Shown here: positions 1 through 11,744 of the stretch, in pieces
Layout: the number at the start of each line of letters is the position of its first letter
How positions within the stretch are numbered: position 1 is the first letter of the stretch
Assembly: GCA_948567375.1 (NCBI GenBank)
Contig: OX419757.1
Coordinates: forward strand, 30,380,001 to 30,444,000
Direction: 5' to 3'
DNA: 64,000 bases
Source of the DNA: Lunularia cruciata
Taxonomy: Eukaryota > Streptophyta > Marchantiopsida > Lunulariales > Lunulariaceae
Translations under genes and position numbers: made by a program
Notes under the pieces: generated by a model
What the model saw: only the letters and a program-made list of their open reading frames with translations
Told to the model about the DNA's origin: nothing
Database searches by the model: none

Positions 1-1144
1 GCTGCTTCTTTCAATCGCTGTCCTCTTCTGTCTCATATGAATCATGTCTCTCTATATATACGTCTGGATGCACGTAATTTAGAATTTCATCGGTATGGTA
101 AGATTGTCTCTGTACTTTCACCCTCTAGGTGTGTCTAGATACTTATATGTCTTATGGGTTTTCATATACGTAGTATTGAACATCTTCAAGAAACGCTATC
201 CGTGCTCAAACATCTCTAAAAATGTGGGGTTCCAAGATACTTCTCAAGTGCTTTTAGAGATGTACATAAATAGTATGTAACTTTTGATATTATACATGCT
301 CATGTGGTACCAAATATATTAGATTATAGGACCTAAATAGTAGTTGAATTTGGTCTATCTAGATATAGTGTAGACGTCTTGTCAATTACCCTCCACCTCT
401 CTAAATTAATGTGTATTTGATTCTCTAAATTATTAGGTATTAGATGGTATCATGCTTTTACACGAGTGCATGTTATTATTTTATTATTATTGCTATTTAC
501 CAAAGGTCATTTGGGTACCATATCTCAAAGCAGGCTACTGCAGGACATAAACATTCACTCGTCTCGAGGCGGATACCTAGCCTGCACGTCGTCGATACCT
601 AGCCTGCACGGTCGTCGTCCGTTATTTGAAAAGTTATTTTTAACATTGTATCTCATCCGTTTATTTAACAATCATATCCGACGACACGTATCAAGATAAT
701 GTATCCAACGGTTTTAATTGATTATATATCATTTATTTATTTATTATTAAATTGACCGAATAATACAATGAATAGTATAGTCATTTTTCTTTTGAGTTCA
801 TGATCCGAAACTATCATCATTGAAATCTGACAGAACGAGCAGAATATTCTCTACTTTAATGATAGTATTCTTTAAACACTCCAAAGTTCTCTGTGCTTTC
901 TAATCTCACTTTGGAATTTAATGTAATAGCGGGCTCCTAAAACCATGCAATGCAATAGTATTGCACTGCACGGTGCTGAGTGCACTATTGAACACTCATC
1001 AAACATTTTGACTCCTTAGCGTAATTTGATCCTGAATTCATATTCACTATACTACATGTGAGTCGTTTGCTTTCATTTTCTATTGGTTTTATTTCCGTAA
1101 CATAATATTATGATTGAAATTCTCAAAAGGAGAGCAAAAAGCTA
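1..1144. other. AT-rich non-coding stretch
   Basis: I see no convincing gene here. Short open frames at 95-280 and 466-699 have no recognisable motif and look like chance. The only local structure is a direct duplication of a 22-bp unit beginning GATACCTAGCCTGCACG at about 572 and 594, followed by CGTCGT-rich sequence. Confidence 0.5.
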
Positions 1145-1795
1145 TACGTTTTACGATTGATTTGAATCCAAAAAAGTATAATTTTTATATTACTAATAGG
1201 CTAACCGATTTCTATTACAATTAATTCTTCTTAGATATCTCACCAAATTTAGTCAGGAAAGATCTCAAGCTCTAGATGTGCAAATTAGTCTTAATTTTTT
1301 TGGGTTTCTAATACAGTACCTCTAACTTACCCTGAAATTCCAAATCCTAAATTTATCCTTTTGATCCCGATATCCTAAGCCGTGCAGTATTCTAAACCAG
1401 GCAGGATTTCCCTGGCACATTCATTCAAGCTACATGGCAAAGCAACATGCATCAATTCAGCTAGTGGTTCTCTGTTAACATAGTGAATGGATGCCTCAAT
1501 CCTGTAAAGATACATTGTTTACCAGTTAACTAAAATCATAACGTGTAATAATATTATATTGTACGTTTTTGGATTCAAATCAGTCAAAATATGCCGTAAC
1601 TTTTGTACTTTTAGATAAATTTAGAGTTTAGATTTTAGAGTTTGGGGTAAGAGGTACTATATCAGAATCACAAAAATAAGACCAGTTTGCACATCTAGAT
1701 TTTTAGATCTTTCTGATCAGAAACCTAACAAAACTTGATTGTAATATTTTAGCCTATTAATAATATAAAAATGAATCCGATGATTGATACTTTAT
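1145..1795. repeat. Imperfect foldback (inverted repeat about 220 bp per arm)
   Basis: The stretch at about 1145-1370 reappears as its reverse complement at about 1565-1795. Landmarks shared by both arms, in order, are the block around TTTATATTACTAATAGGCTA, then CTAGATGTGCAAA, then the block around AGTACCTCTAAC. A spacer of about 190 bp separates them. The arms are diverged by substitutions and small indels. The layout resembles a foldback or MITE-like non-autonomous DNA element. I could not define a clean target duplication, so it could also be two copies of one repeat in opposite orientation. Confidence 0.55.
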
Positions 1796-4700
1796 CTTGG
1801 AAAGGTAAAGAGCTAATGAAAATAACATAGACTAGGCCTCTTGCCAACAAAATACTAAAAATATTTAAGCTACAGTAAACTAGATATTGATTAAGGACGG
1901 TAAGATGCTCAAGCTAAATGTACAAACATATGGTCCTTAACTACAAATTTACCGTAGGTAACAGAGTTATAGATTAAAAAAAAAAAAGCCCTATTTTTTG
2001 GCCAGCTGATCCTTTACGCAGTTTATCAAAGTTACATGAACACCTTTAAGGTGTAGTGAACTGGAAAATGAATCAAAACTCTACAAAGAAATATGGTAGA
2101 AACTCAGGCAATAATTCATTCCTTCAATTAACTTGAAAGCTTATATTCAATCGAAATATATGAAAAGTACTTATTTTCCAAGATGCTAGATTATAGGACA
2201 AGCAAAGGTAAGATAAAATAAAAATTAAATTGTATGTGTCAATTTCAGTCTATATGTTACAATTCTTTCGTATCAATGCATATCTACGTTTGATTCAATT
2301 ACATGCGTCCCACCATTTTTTACTCGGAACAAACGATTTGTTATGCAAGGATAAATTAGTTGAGACTTCTGACTTTTTTTCTATATCAAATCAAGAATAT
2401 TAAGGTTTTTTTATCACAGCTACTCATTCTTGAACTAGTAAGAAAATTTTCGATTAATATAGAATTAGGACAAGCTTGCCTGAGGAACTTTTTGCACAAC
2501 AGATCAGAATCATAATTTCTTGTATCATTGGGAGTATTTTTCTGTTGTCAGCAAAAATATCGATATTCTCTTACATTTTGGTGTTCTCAAAGCCCGTGGA
2601 TCAACTTTAATTGCTTTAAAATTTGACCTTTGATCTCTTCTAAGTAGTACATGAAACCAAGTCAGATATTCTGATAGGTATCATTATCCAGTACGATCAT
2701 AGTAGTTTTCCCGCATTACTCGTGAAACTCGTGAAATATAACATGCCTTGCAAAATAAAAGTAAGGATTCACATACGTAGGTGTTACATTTCCTTATCCA
2801 TAATTACTAATAATAAATTTATTTGGAACAGGTAAATTTTATCATTCAAAATATTATCACAAATATATTAAACCTAATATATACTTAATATTTCAACAAA
2901 ATATCAGAGAGTATCTACCTGATTAACCTTTAAACTTAATGAGATTTATCATAACACTAAAAGTAAGATAACTCGACCACCTTTTCTTTATTTGAAGAAT
3001 GGTTCATAACTTGATGGTCTTCTTACAATCAAGCCCCCCAAATCTCAATTTCGCCTAAGCAGACACGACAATACAAACCTCGAGGCCCCACGGCACTGAA
3101 CCTTTTTAAGTGAGAGTTCCTAGATACCACGACTTCCTTTTCCTTCGGGGATATTACTATTACGGCGCGGTCTTTCAGATGCCTGACGCTGTTGATCCTC
3201 CACTCATGGTTGGGAAAAGCTAGCATATATCGATGGTGGACACACTAAAAGACATGAGGAAGCGGAACGATGGTGGTATGATACCTTCATTACTCGCTGC
3301 ACACTTGGACAAAGGCACGTGAGATGTCCTATACTTGAGATGCAACCCGAAATTGAGTTGCTTTCAATCACTATCTCCTATATTGTACGCTCAACTTTTC
3401 ACAGCTTTCATTGCGGCAAATTATTTTAGACTTCTCCAGACGGCAAGATCTTACCACTAGACTTACCAATGGCCTTCCCATCCTTCTAGACAGCTTGTGC
3501 GGGGGTCCCTTTTCTCCCTCTTACCAATATACTCACATTCTTTTATTCCTCTATGTTTGTTAGATGATGTACATATTAAATCAATTCAAGTTCGAAGTAA
3601 TGTAATTGAACTATTCTTATATAAATCAACTTAGCTTTTGGATATATCCATCTTTACTTGACAAGACAAAATTTCACCTCTGGTGTATTTTCTTCTATTA
3701 GAAACTAAAAAGACGATGGCGCATTAAATACTAGCCTAGGGTGATGCGGATGCGGCTATATTCGTGATCGTTTAGGTGCCACGCTCAGAGCTTCAACGAA
3801 GTTAAGCTTTCTTACTTAGAACCGTTATCTCCATATTGGTCTTTGGGCTTATTATCAAGAGCTCCCTAATTTTTCCTTGTCTCAACATACATAAATGAGT
3901 GAACGGAGGGGCATAAAGAGAATATATGGAAACCATCAAGTCGTACAAATGGGACCCGGTGGGGGTTAAGATAAATCGTGTCATTGATTCTTGTGAAAAT
4001 TTTCGAACACTGTTTTAATATCAGTGTAGAATCAGTTTAAGGCTGGACAATGTGCAAACTTTGGACATCATTCCTATGTAATCCTTTAATAAAACGAGTT
4101 TCCACGTTCCACAGTACAGGATTATATTCCGATTGAAAGAAATGGTTTCGAGGTATGTAATAATGTATAGAACTATCTTACTCCAACTTGAAGACACTCG
4201 GAAGTTTAAACTCTTTTCATTCTTTGTTCTTCGGAGTATTCTGTTTTGGCTCGGTTCTTCTCTCGTTTCAAACCGCTGCAGAATAGAATAGCGTAGGTAC
4301 TTCTGGTTGATACCTAAATCTGCCCAATTTTAACTTAAGAGATGGGAAGCTGGGAATGCTCAGATAATTGCTATAAACGAACAATCTACTTCAAGCAAAA
4401 TTTGATATTACCACATTGCGGTCCTGGAGGAGTTGGTACATCAGCGGCGTTCTTCACGTACTTACCAATTGATAGATTTCTAGACGTCAATCTTCTCGGT
4501 ATCTCTTTGTCATGACCTTCGAACTTGGATTGGAATAATACCTCCCCGAAACTGGTGCTGGAATGAAATTTTAGAGATGACATTGATGTCACACTACCTC
4601 ATCCTAATCTTCCCTTTGTCACGCTAATTCCTGTTAATGAGCGATTTATGGAGTTATCCAAGCCGTTTAGCAAATCTCCCAACTTAAATACTTTGTCAAA

Positions 4701-4880
4701 TTGAATGCAAAAAGTGCAAAGTGACATAAACAGAAAGGAAAAGAACATGAATGGAGATATATATGTTACTTACTTCTTGAGAAATCGGCATGACCAAAGA
4801 ACGACTCAAGTGCAAGTGATATACCACCACAACACCAAGTCATAACCATAACCAAGTAAAGGAAACTGCATGGCAAACAC
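1796..4880. other. Non-coding stretch with unrecognised short ORFs
   Basis: Sequence is AT-rich, more mixed from about 3.0 to 4.6 kb. Minus-strand open frames at 3029-3226, 3802-3984 and 4386-4592 encode 60-68 residues that I cannot place in any family. None has a neighbouring frame-consistent exon that I could find. At about 3927-3960 there is a diverged copy of a motif (ACCATCAAGtcGTACAA) found again at 4.89, 6.5 and 9.9 kb. Confidence 0.4.
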
Positions 4881-4892
4881 AAAGGATAGAAA

Positions 4893-6531
4893 GACCCCAT
4901 CAAGCTGTACAAGGGAGAGACAAAAGTGGGTTTACCTAACAAAGGTCCCATTCAAGTATCCCTCCTCACCTTGAACTTCTAGAGAGGTGTGTTACATCTA
5001 TAGATAGACTATGTATTCTTGGAGTGCCAATAGGATCCGATGATTTTTCACATGCTTCTTAAATGCTGCCCTTGCAGAGTGTATTCTCCATGTGGATGAC
5101 CTTTCTCTACTAGGAGATCCATAGGTGATATTTGGTATACTCTCCTCTAGTAGTACCCATTGATCGACTTACTATCTCTGCACGGTTCCCCCTTCCTTGA
5201 CTTTCCTATCATATCTGAAAGCTTTTGATAGGAGGATTATGGTAGTATTTGGTGACATCATCGGACCAAGGACAATTGAGTGTGTGATGGGGAATTTGGC
5301 ACATTGACAGACATCTCTACCAATTTCTTGCGGAGGGTAGGCCTATGATCTATGGAGGAGATGGCACCTATAGCATTTTTGGGTAGTTGTGCTCTCTCAA
5401 TGCCTCTAGTTTTCTATCATTTTGTGGTTATTGATAGGTCAGTTTTGGAGACTTATGTGACTAAGGTGGAGGAGGGGTCCTTTTCTCTAGAGGTGTTATT
5501 GCGGCAGATGAGAGATGGTCTATCTCCATGGGCATGTGAGTACCTTCCATCCTTTGCTTCACTACCACCAGATTGGACAGAGGTTTGTAGTCTTCCTTGA
5601 TGGAGCAATAGTGCTAGCATAGCATGTGTTACATTCTCTCTTAGTTCACTTGTCCATTCCTCAGGCCACTAGAGCATGTCTTTGCTCTTGCTCCGACAAA
5701 GGTGCAGGCTCTTGGATCCTAGCTCGACCATGCATTAGGGCATTTTGACTCACACTAGCCACTTTCTACTATGATGAGGTTCTGCCTAGGTTTGGTCCAC
5801 CCGTTTGCATCTTCATTACTCACTTGTGAGTGTGGTTCTACACTAGATGCAATAACGGTCCATATGAGATGGTGTCTTTATGGACGATAGAGGATAGCTA
5901 CCTGTGATGTCATCAAGGATATAGTCTTTGCTATGACACAAGAGAGTGGTTACCTTGCTTGGAGTGATCATTCATATTCTTTGCAGATGACACGTGTCAG
6001 AGTAGACTTATACTTGGTCCAAGATGATCAGGTGATAGTTGCAGATGTTGTGGTTATAGAACCTACACTGGATGCAATTTTGGAGGGAGTGATTACTCAT
6101 CCTCCTAGATGAGCAATGAGCGGAGCAGTAGCACACAAGTTCTCCAACTATAGGGGTCTGCAGCAAGGTCACCTTTTGTTCTTCTAGCCTTGGAGTTATA
6201 AGGAGCGATGGACATGGCATTTGACCCATTTGTCCAGGACTGCATGAGAGCTTATCATATTAGACGCCAAGGAGTACCACTCTCATTCTCATACTTTGTA
6301 GCATACTTTAGACAGCATGTGTCAATTGCTCTATAGAGAGCATTGGCTGGTGCAATCCATAAGAGAGCAATAACTCTAGGTTATTCTTCATTGGATGCTC
6401 TAGTAGTTTATGGACCTTACAACTTGCATAGCTTGGATATCTTAGGTGCAATAGGGCAGATTTCTCACATCAATACTATTGGTGCCTACCCCCAGTCTAC
6501 CTCTTTTGTCTCTCCCTTGTACAGCTTGAAC
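4893..6531. mobile_element. Possible inverted-repeat-bounded element
   Basis: The left boundary carries AAGCTGTACAAGGGAGAGAC followed by AAAAGTGGG (about 4895-4923). The right boundary (about 6497-6527) carries the same block as its reverse complement, followed by AAAAGAGGT. The arms are nearly identical over about 28 bp and diverge outward. The 1.6 kb between contains coding-like plus-strand patches but no transposase motif that I recognise. A third copy of the block lies just outside at about 6607-6625. This could be a non-autonomous DNA transposon, or coincident copies of a short dispersed repeat. No target-site duplication was resolved. Confidence 0.35.
5352..5600 (+). pseudogene. Unidentified coding-like fragment, 82 codons
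   Basis: This plus-strand open frame has mixed, protein-like composition (acidic and hydrophobic alternation, several Trp/Pro) and lies inside the possible inverted-repeat element. A stop lies directly upstream and no frame-consistent continuation is obvious downstream, although another open stretch occurs at 6343-6582. I do not recognise a family. It may be a relic of a transposon-encoded protein. I infer decay rather than function, because no promoter, splice signals or longer frame can be shown. Confidence 0.25.
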
Positions 6532-6599
6532 CCATCCTTCTTGTGTTCTATGTGGTTGCCTTCTCTCACAAAGGGAGAGTAAAAAGAGGACAGAAATAA

Positions 6600-6640
6600 A
6601 GGGACAAAAGGGAGAGACAAAAGAGGGTTCACCAAGTCTA
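6600..6640. repeat. Extra copy of the AGGGAGAGACAAAAG block
   Basis: The block AGGGAGAGACAAAAGAGGGT lies at about 6608-6627. It is the same sequence seen at the boundaries of the 4.9-6.5 kb element and points in the same direction as the left boundary. Together with diverged copies at about 3927 and 9905 it marks a short dispersed repeat family in the first 10 kb. Confidence 0.5.
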
Positions 6641-6670
6641 TACACTCAAAACACAGAGTAGATTTATTTG

Positions 6671-7027
6671 TCACTGCGTATGAGCAGCATGGGGGACACC
6701 AAATGTTATTCCAGATGAGTATGCATAGTGTGCACGTAGGCAGCAAGCATGAAACTCCTTTGCTTTACACAAGGACCAAAAGGCCAAATAATATATCCAA
6801 AGACAAAAGAATACCAAAGCACCAAGAAGTGCAAAGAGCAATGTGACGGTCCAGATGCCAAACCCCACAAATAGACTTTGTTTAAACCTTGCAAATACCA
6901 TCTGAGTCTGCTGCACAAACTGCAAAATGTTTAGGTATGTCTGGGTGAATTGCATTTCTTTCGTTCTCATGCAAATCATGTTTTCTATATTTGCCCTATG
7001 AATTTTGTTTCTTTGGTTCTTTTTCAT
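6671..7027 (-). CDS. Hypothetical small membrane-protein ORF, 118 codons
   Basis: This is the longest uninterrupted frame in the first 15 kb. Its first half is polar and basic, followed by a hydrophobic stretch at about residues 52-86 (rich in Leu, Phe, Val, Trp) long enough for one or two membrane segments, then a Cys/His-containing tail. I recognise no family. The 5' part overlaps the degenerate repeats at 6.9-7.2 kb and the 3' end lies next to the inverted-repeat motif, so it may be a chance frame in repeat DNA. No promoter or splice evidence supports it. Confidence 0.2.
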   Translation of the reverse strand: MKKNQRNKIHRANIENMICMRTKEMQFTQTYLNILQFVQQTQMVFARFKQSLFVGFGIWTVTLLFALLGALVFFCLWIYYLAFWSLCKAKEFHACCLRAHYAYSSGITFGVPHAAHTQ

Positions 7028-7205
7028 TCTTGCAATTCACATTAAACATTGCTGTTCATGAATGTCTAGTTTTTTTATGCCTTTATGCACACTATGCAAA
7101 AGGGGTGTATTGTATGAACTGCATTTCTCAAATTTGTTAATTTTATATCCTTATACCCACCGTACCAAAGAGTATACTGCACAAATTACATTTCTGAGAT
7201 TTTTT
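6905..7205. repeat. Degenerate tandem repeat, about 70-bp unit
   Basis: Two adjacent units (about 7078-7140 and 7141-7205) share the order atgcaca/taccca, GTGTATTGTATGAACTGCAT-like block, then ATTTCT-AAATTT or ATTTCTGAGAT. A weaker third unit lies at about 6905-6965. Units differ at many positions, so the array is old. Confidence 0.4.
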
Positions 7206-7615
7206 TGCGAGTATGGAGCATCAAACTAGTTTAATGATGAACTTCCTCCCACATTGCTGCATGAGCTTGATTGCAAAGATATCAGATAGTATATGAATGT
7301 TCTTCAAATCTTGTTATCTTGTGTGTTGCGGTGTAGATATTTTGAGTATTATAGATCTCTCTTCATTGGACTGAATTAGCTTAAAGGACCATCTTAAGAG
7401 GTAAAATTCTACCAGGTTCTTCTAAATATTATTTATTACATGTTTATTTTTGTTAATATCTCTACATGAAGTATCTTGTGTACTCGTCCCATAATAGATC
7501 TTCCTTCAAAATGATTATGATCATCTATTGTTGCACTTCAGAGATGCAAGTATTGAGCTTATCAACTATCAATTTTCCAAGTTGTACAAGAATAACTACA
7601 ATTCAAGGGAACATT
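7206..7615. other. No gene seen
   Basis: AT-rich sequence without a protein-like frame, RNA gene or clear repeat that I can support. Confidence 0.4.
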
Positions 7616-7617
7616 GA

Positions 7618-7775
7618 TGAATAATACAGAAGGCTTTAGAGAGTACTATCCAAGAAGAATCACAGAAATAACGGTGAATAATGTAAATTCTTCAAAAAGC
7701 TTAATGAGGGTTATCCAAGAATATTGATGGTGAATGATGTGAATACTTCCAAAAGCTTCAAAGCGTGTTGTGCAA
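7618..7775. repeat. Short tandem array, three units of about 57 bp
   Basis: Three successive units begin GAATAATACAG, GAATAATGTAAATTCTTC and GAATGATGTGAATACTTCC. Units two and three share AAAAGCTT and the first two share TATCCAAGAA. Identity is moderate. No coding potential is evident. Confidence 0.45.
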
Positions 7776-8615
7776 CAATACAAGGTCAATTTCTATTACC
7801 TGAATAGTTTTGTGGAGGAAATGCGGCAACGGTTGAATCCGATTATCATTGGATAGGAGAAGAATGACTGGTGAATTGACCCGACTAATTCCTCACTTGA
7901 AAACAAATTAGTTTATAAGTAGTACAAAATTTAAAAAAATTAATTGATTAATTTCATCTGTATTAAGAATCTCATTCTCATGGACCTGCAAATATCGCAA
8001 TTAAAATTAACATAGCGGGGAAAACCCGCAATTAACCAGGTATGAACAGATGTAATGAAGCAGATGTAGTGTTGAACAGCCAAGTAGACATCAGCCTCAA
8101 ACATCCACGAAAACCAACTATTGGACAAGTGCCGCACTGTTATTGATCCCTAACAGAGCTCGGGAGATTCGCCTGTCTTGTTCAGACCATTCACACAACC
8201 TAAATGAGCGACTAACTGAATGAATATTGTCAACAACGTCCAATTTTGACAGGCTGATCTCGATCTCAATCTTGATATGATTTCTAAATGTGGATGAGAC
8301 GGGAGAAACCATTTTTCCTTCTGATATTGTTTCTAATTCTTGTTCAACATGTGAGGTATCTAATTATAGTGAAGATATATAAATATTAAAGGTTCCATTT
8401 CTTTTATTTTGCTGAGTTAAGTATGTCCTTTAGTGTTCAAATGAGTAGTTTAAGTTATAAATAGTAATCCCATAGTTTTTGTTTTAGGAAGATATAATGT
8501 CACCCTAGTAAAAAGTCATTAATTTATTGCATCATTAATTTATTGGACATGACCTCGGTACTTTCCTTGTAAAAAATAGATTCTTTGTACGGTAGTTCAT
8601 TGCTTTTAGCATCTA
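7776..8615. other. No supported gene; two overlapping minus ORFs
   Basis: Minus-strand frames at 7940-8137 and 8118-8312 (65 and 64 codons) overlap slightly. The second has a somewhat protein-like composition (acidic, Ser-rich), but neither matches a family I know. I found no convincing start, promoter or splice junction connecting them. I leave them as unassigned. Confidence 0.3.
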
Positions 8616-9055
8616 CTATAGTAATAGATTTAAAGATGTGTGATTATTAGTTAAATTTTTGGGGCTTATGATCTATTGGTTTTATTTTGATCGTATTGTT
8701 TTATTATAGATATTTATATTTCTTGTATAATAATATATTTAAAGATGCATGATTATTAGTTACATTTGTGCTTGGCTTATGATTTATCACCGTTATTGTC
8801 ATAGAATTTTTCTATTGAGATTATCAATATTCCAACTCTAGATTATAATATATTTATATTTTCTTCTCATCATTCTAATTGATGCGCTTATATTCAATAG
8901 AGTTAAGAGGCTTGTGATCTATTGTGATTTTCATAGAATTCTTCTTTTGAGATTTTAATATTTCAACTCTAGAAAGATTCAAGTAGTTTATAAGGTATTT
9001 GTATTTTCTTCTCGTCATCCTAATTGATGCACTATATTCAATAGAGTTAAGATTC
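8616..9055. repeat. Two local direct duplications
   Basis: A block around TTTAAAGATG-ATGATTATTAGTTA occurs at about 8627 and 8728 (period about 100 bp). Next to it a block of about 125 bp, running from TCATAGAATT through CCAACTCTAGA and TTTTCTTCTC to TTCAATAGAGTTAAGA, occurs at about 8800-8908 and 8928-9053. The copies are diverged, indicating old tandem duplication. Confidence 0.55.
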
Positions 9056-9191
9056 TAGAGCGAGAAATTCTAAAGCTTGGTTTCATATTCTTTTTGATCG
9101 AGAAATTTTGCTTCTCATGCTATGAGTTCACTCTAAGATTCCGGTTGTAAATATGCTTAACACACTTAGTAATGTTAAATTATGCTGGTGG

Positions 9192-9229
9192 ATATATATA
9201 TATATATATATATCTCTCTCTCTCTCTTT
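9192..9229. repeat. Compound microsatellite (AT)n(CT)n
   Basis: A run of about ten AT dinucleotides passes directly into about eight CT dinucleotides. Typical plant nuclear compound microsatellite. Confidence 0.9.
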
Positions 9230-10329
9230 ACTCGGAGTTTGGATAAATAGTAGTTCAAAATATTATTCAAAGTATAAATTCTATAGTCATCTAATCTTAA
9301 ATATAGATTGAACTTTGGTTAGACTCGCATACCTACCTCCTTTTGCAAGTGAGAATTGGATACAGTGACATGATTTTTAATTTTCGTCGATGGAAGATAA
9401 ACACCATTTGGTATGGTGCTCACGTAGCCCCTACTAGTATAGTCTTTGGTTTGGTACGAGCAACCATTCATACAAGAGCGACGAAGACCTTAGTCACTAG
9501 TGGCAAGAAAAACCTTTATGCATCATAGTTGCATTCGTATGCCTCCGTACCTTAAGCCGTAGAGTTTTCTGAACATTTTCATCATCATTTTAATGGGTTC
9601 AATTTTAGATAAAGAAGGAATTGTGACTATTTTACTTACCAAATTCACCGCAGATTTTAAACAGAGTCTCTTTGTCACCGTAAAGTGCTTTTAAACATGG
9701 ATTTTTGTAACATACCACAACAATAAAAACATTCTTAAAATCTAGGACAACTCTAACCAAACACTAACGGTATATCTAACGTATAGATATAAATATACCG
9801 TTACAAGACCTTTATCATATAATTCAATTGTAAGTTATTTTTCTATTTGTAGTTTTGATAACATAGCGCATAGTGAAAGGCGACCGCTAAGGATGGGAAG
9901 ACCCCACCATCAAGCCATACAAATATAAAAATAAAATAAAAGGTAAAATGGGGTTAAACCCCAATAATATCCGTATGAAAAATTGGTCCCACCTAACACA
10001 TAGGGTTTTGCATTTCTAATCGTGCGGTGTGTCTTGTACTCGTTCTTTCATTATGTGTTTGTTCTACTCCTCGTTGCTTTGGGGTTGGGGTTATGCCTTC
10101 TTTGCTCACAAGTACAAGGGAAGTCGGTGGTTATATTGGTTACTGAAGCTCTAAATAAATACCACTCTATTTATCCATAATGTCCTGTATTTACAAGTGG
10201 CAAAATTGTATGATATTGATGCGTTGAATTTATGTGATCGGTTAGCTCCCTTCTTCCATTACTAGACTCTCTTATCATTATTTCTCTTGGATTGATGTAG
10301 AGTTCGTTTACTTAAATTACCACATCTAG
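9230..10329. other. Non-coding; diverged dispersed motif near 9.9 kb
   Basis: No gene is supported; the frame at 9343-9528 has no recognisable motif. At about 9893-9925 the order AGACCCC, ACCATCAAGCCATACAA repeats the dispersed motif of 4.89 kb. It is followed by an inverted pair GGGGTTAAACCCC at about 9950-9963. Confidence 0.4.
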
Positions 10330-10661
10330 TTGCTGGCATTCTTCTTATTTTGCAGTCGAAATTATTTTAGCTTCTCCACGACAGAAGAATCAGACGAATA
10401 TTTGGACAGGGAGGAGTACTACTTTTGCTTGGTTGACCATAGCGATAGAAATAGTTTTGGTCACCCAAAAGGCAAAAGACGGAAGCATCACAACTTAGTA
10501 ATAGTTGGTCGATCTCGATAACTCACAACCCCGAAATATAATTTCGAGAACATGGAACAGTATCAGTTTGATGTTCCCCAAGATGTCGAGAACTCCCAAC
10601 CTGCAGTCAACTGTAACGAAGATGTGTGCTTTGACTTTTCATCTTCAAGACTATCAAACTG
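10330..10661 (+). pseudogene. Coding-like segment with one in-frame stop, unknown product
   Basis: One plus-strand frame stays protein-like for about 110 codons. The first part (10330-10521) is rich in Glu/Asp/Tyr, then has a basic Lys/Arg/His patch. It ends at one TAA, after which the same frame runs on through a Met at 10552 with Gln/Asn/Asp-rich sequence to a second stop near 10661. A TTTTGCAG acceptor-like site precedes it at about 10357. This could be an exon of an active gene in a slightly different splice form, or a decayed exon. I recognise no family. Confidence 0.3.
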
Positions 10662-10922
10662 AGTACACGAACTAAAGATGAGTCTGGGGAGAAGACTTTC
10701 TGGTAGCAATATTTGGCAACGGTCCGTCTCATGCCGCGTGGTACTCTGGTGTCACAGGTTCGTTTACGCTTTACGTCCCCTTTGACTTCTTCTGTGTTTC
10801 CGGTTTTAGGATGACCATGGCTGCTGCGTTTTGAAGTTGAGAAGACAAATCCTCGGCGTCCGTCTCTTGACCTTTTCGAGGAATCGCTTTAAGCCATATA
10901 GTTATGTCGGAATTTACTCTCC

Positions 10923-10930
10923 ATATATAA
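10923..10930 (+). promoter_or_regulatory. Candidate TATA box of the 11147 gene
   Basis: ATATATAA stands about 215 bp upstream of the ATG at 11147. The intervening sequence is richer in C and A and has no long repeat, as expected of a plant 5' leader. Inference from position only; many AT-rich octamers occur in this window. Confidence 0.3.
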
Positions 10931-11146
10931 CGATGTCATCGCTCTTATATCTTCAATTCATTCCAGTGCAACAGATAGATCGGATTCAAAACACAGTCTA
11001 TACACTCGTTAGCTGACCACTGCACTACACCCAACACAATTTCCCTTGCTTGTCGTCTGAACATCGGTGCGATTACAATCTGACTGCCCGCACCTCCTAG
11101 TCACATACTCAACTTCTCGCACCTGCATTTTGATTTGATTTGCAAA

Positions 11147-11697
11147 ATGGCCAGCTACAACGATGTTTTTGGCAACGATGATTCTCCTTCTTGGCTCACT
11201 GCTGGCAAGGAGGACGACGATCAAGATTGTATGTATCTCTCTGTTTCGGGATTTTCAGGATTTCTCCCAAACAATTCAACAGAATCTACATCTTTGCATG
11301 CGCAGTCAGCATTCATTCCATCAAACCTGTGCTATGGTTTGAGGAAGGGTACAATAGCGAAGAGTGGCTGAATGTAAAGCGTGGTCGTCAGTTCGAGTCG
11401 AACTCCAATGACGTCAATCATAGCAATTAAACAACTTCTTGCCCCGCTGATGGTAAGTAGAAGGGTGATCGAGCCGAACATCATCTCTCTACCACGGGAC
11501 TTGGAATCTCCGCAGACAGGACGTACTCCTTTCGAGCATTCGCAGGGTTCGCTGCGGGTGGGAAATTAGCGCGAAATGACTGCAAATTTCGTGTTACATC
11601 AGCCACAGGACATTTGGGCTGTGAATTGTTTAGGCAACCTGGAAGCGAAGGCGACCAATTGCAGGCCGCATTAGATTTCATGGTTGAATCAAAGCTT
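11147..11697 (+). CDS. Candidate multi-exon gene of unknown function (5' part)
   Basis: The start AAAATGGCC has good plant context. Exon 1 (11147-11228) encodes 27 residues, acidic, and meets a consensus donor GTATGT. A GCAG acceptor at about 11298 opens an exon whose reading phase matches exon 1 and continues to at least 11378, where GTAAAG could serve as donor. Another acceptor (GTAAGTAG, about 11459) leads into a phase-compatible open stretch of about 80 codons that ends with TAA near 11697. The last part is Gly/Ala/Arg/Phe-rich and clearly protein-like. I do not recognise the protein. Agreement of phase across two junctions is suggestive but not proof; the splice assignments are my inference. 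Confidence 0.4.
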
Positions 11698-11744
11698 TAA
11701 GAAGCAGGACTTTAAAGTCTCGGATATGCAAGGAAGTAAATTTC

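Noticed and set aside
9950-9963. GGGGTTAAACCCC palindrome as an operator or origin
   Set aside because: Too short and isolated to assign a function in a plant genome; chance is likely.
10831-11016. 61-codon ORF upstream of the candidate gene
   Set aside because: Runs through the presumed promoter and leader, with no protein-like continuation or motif.
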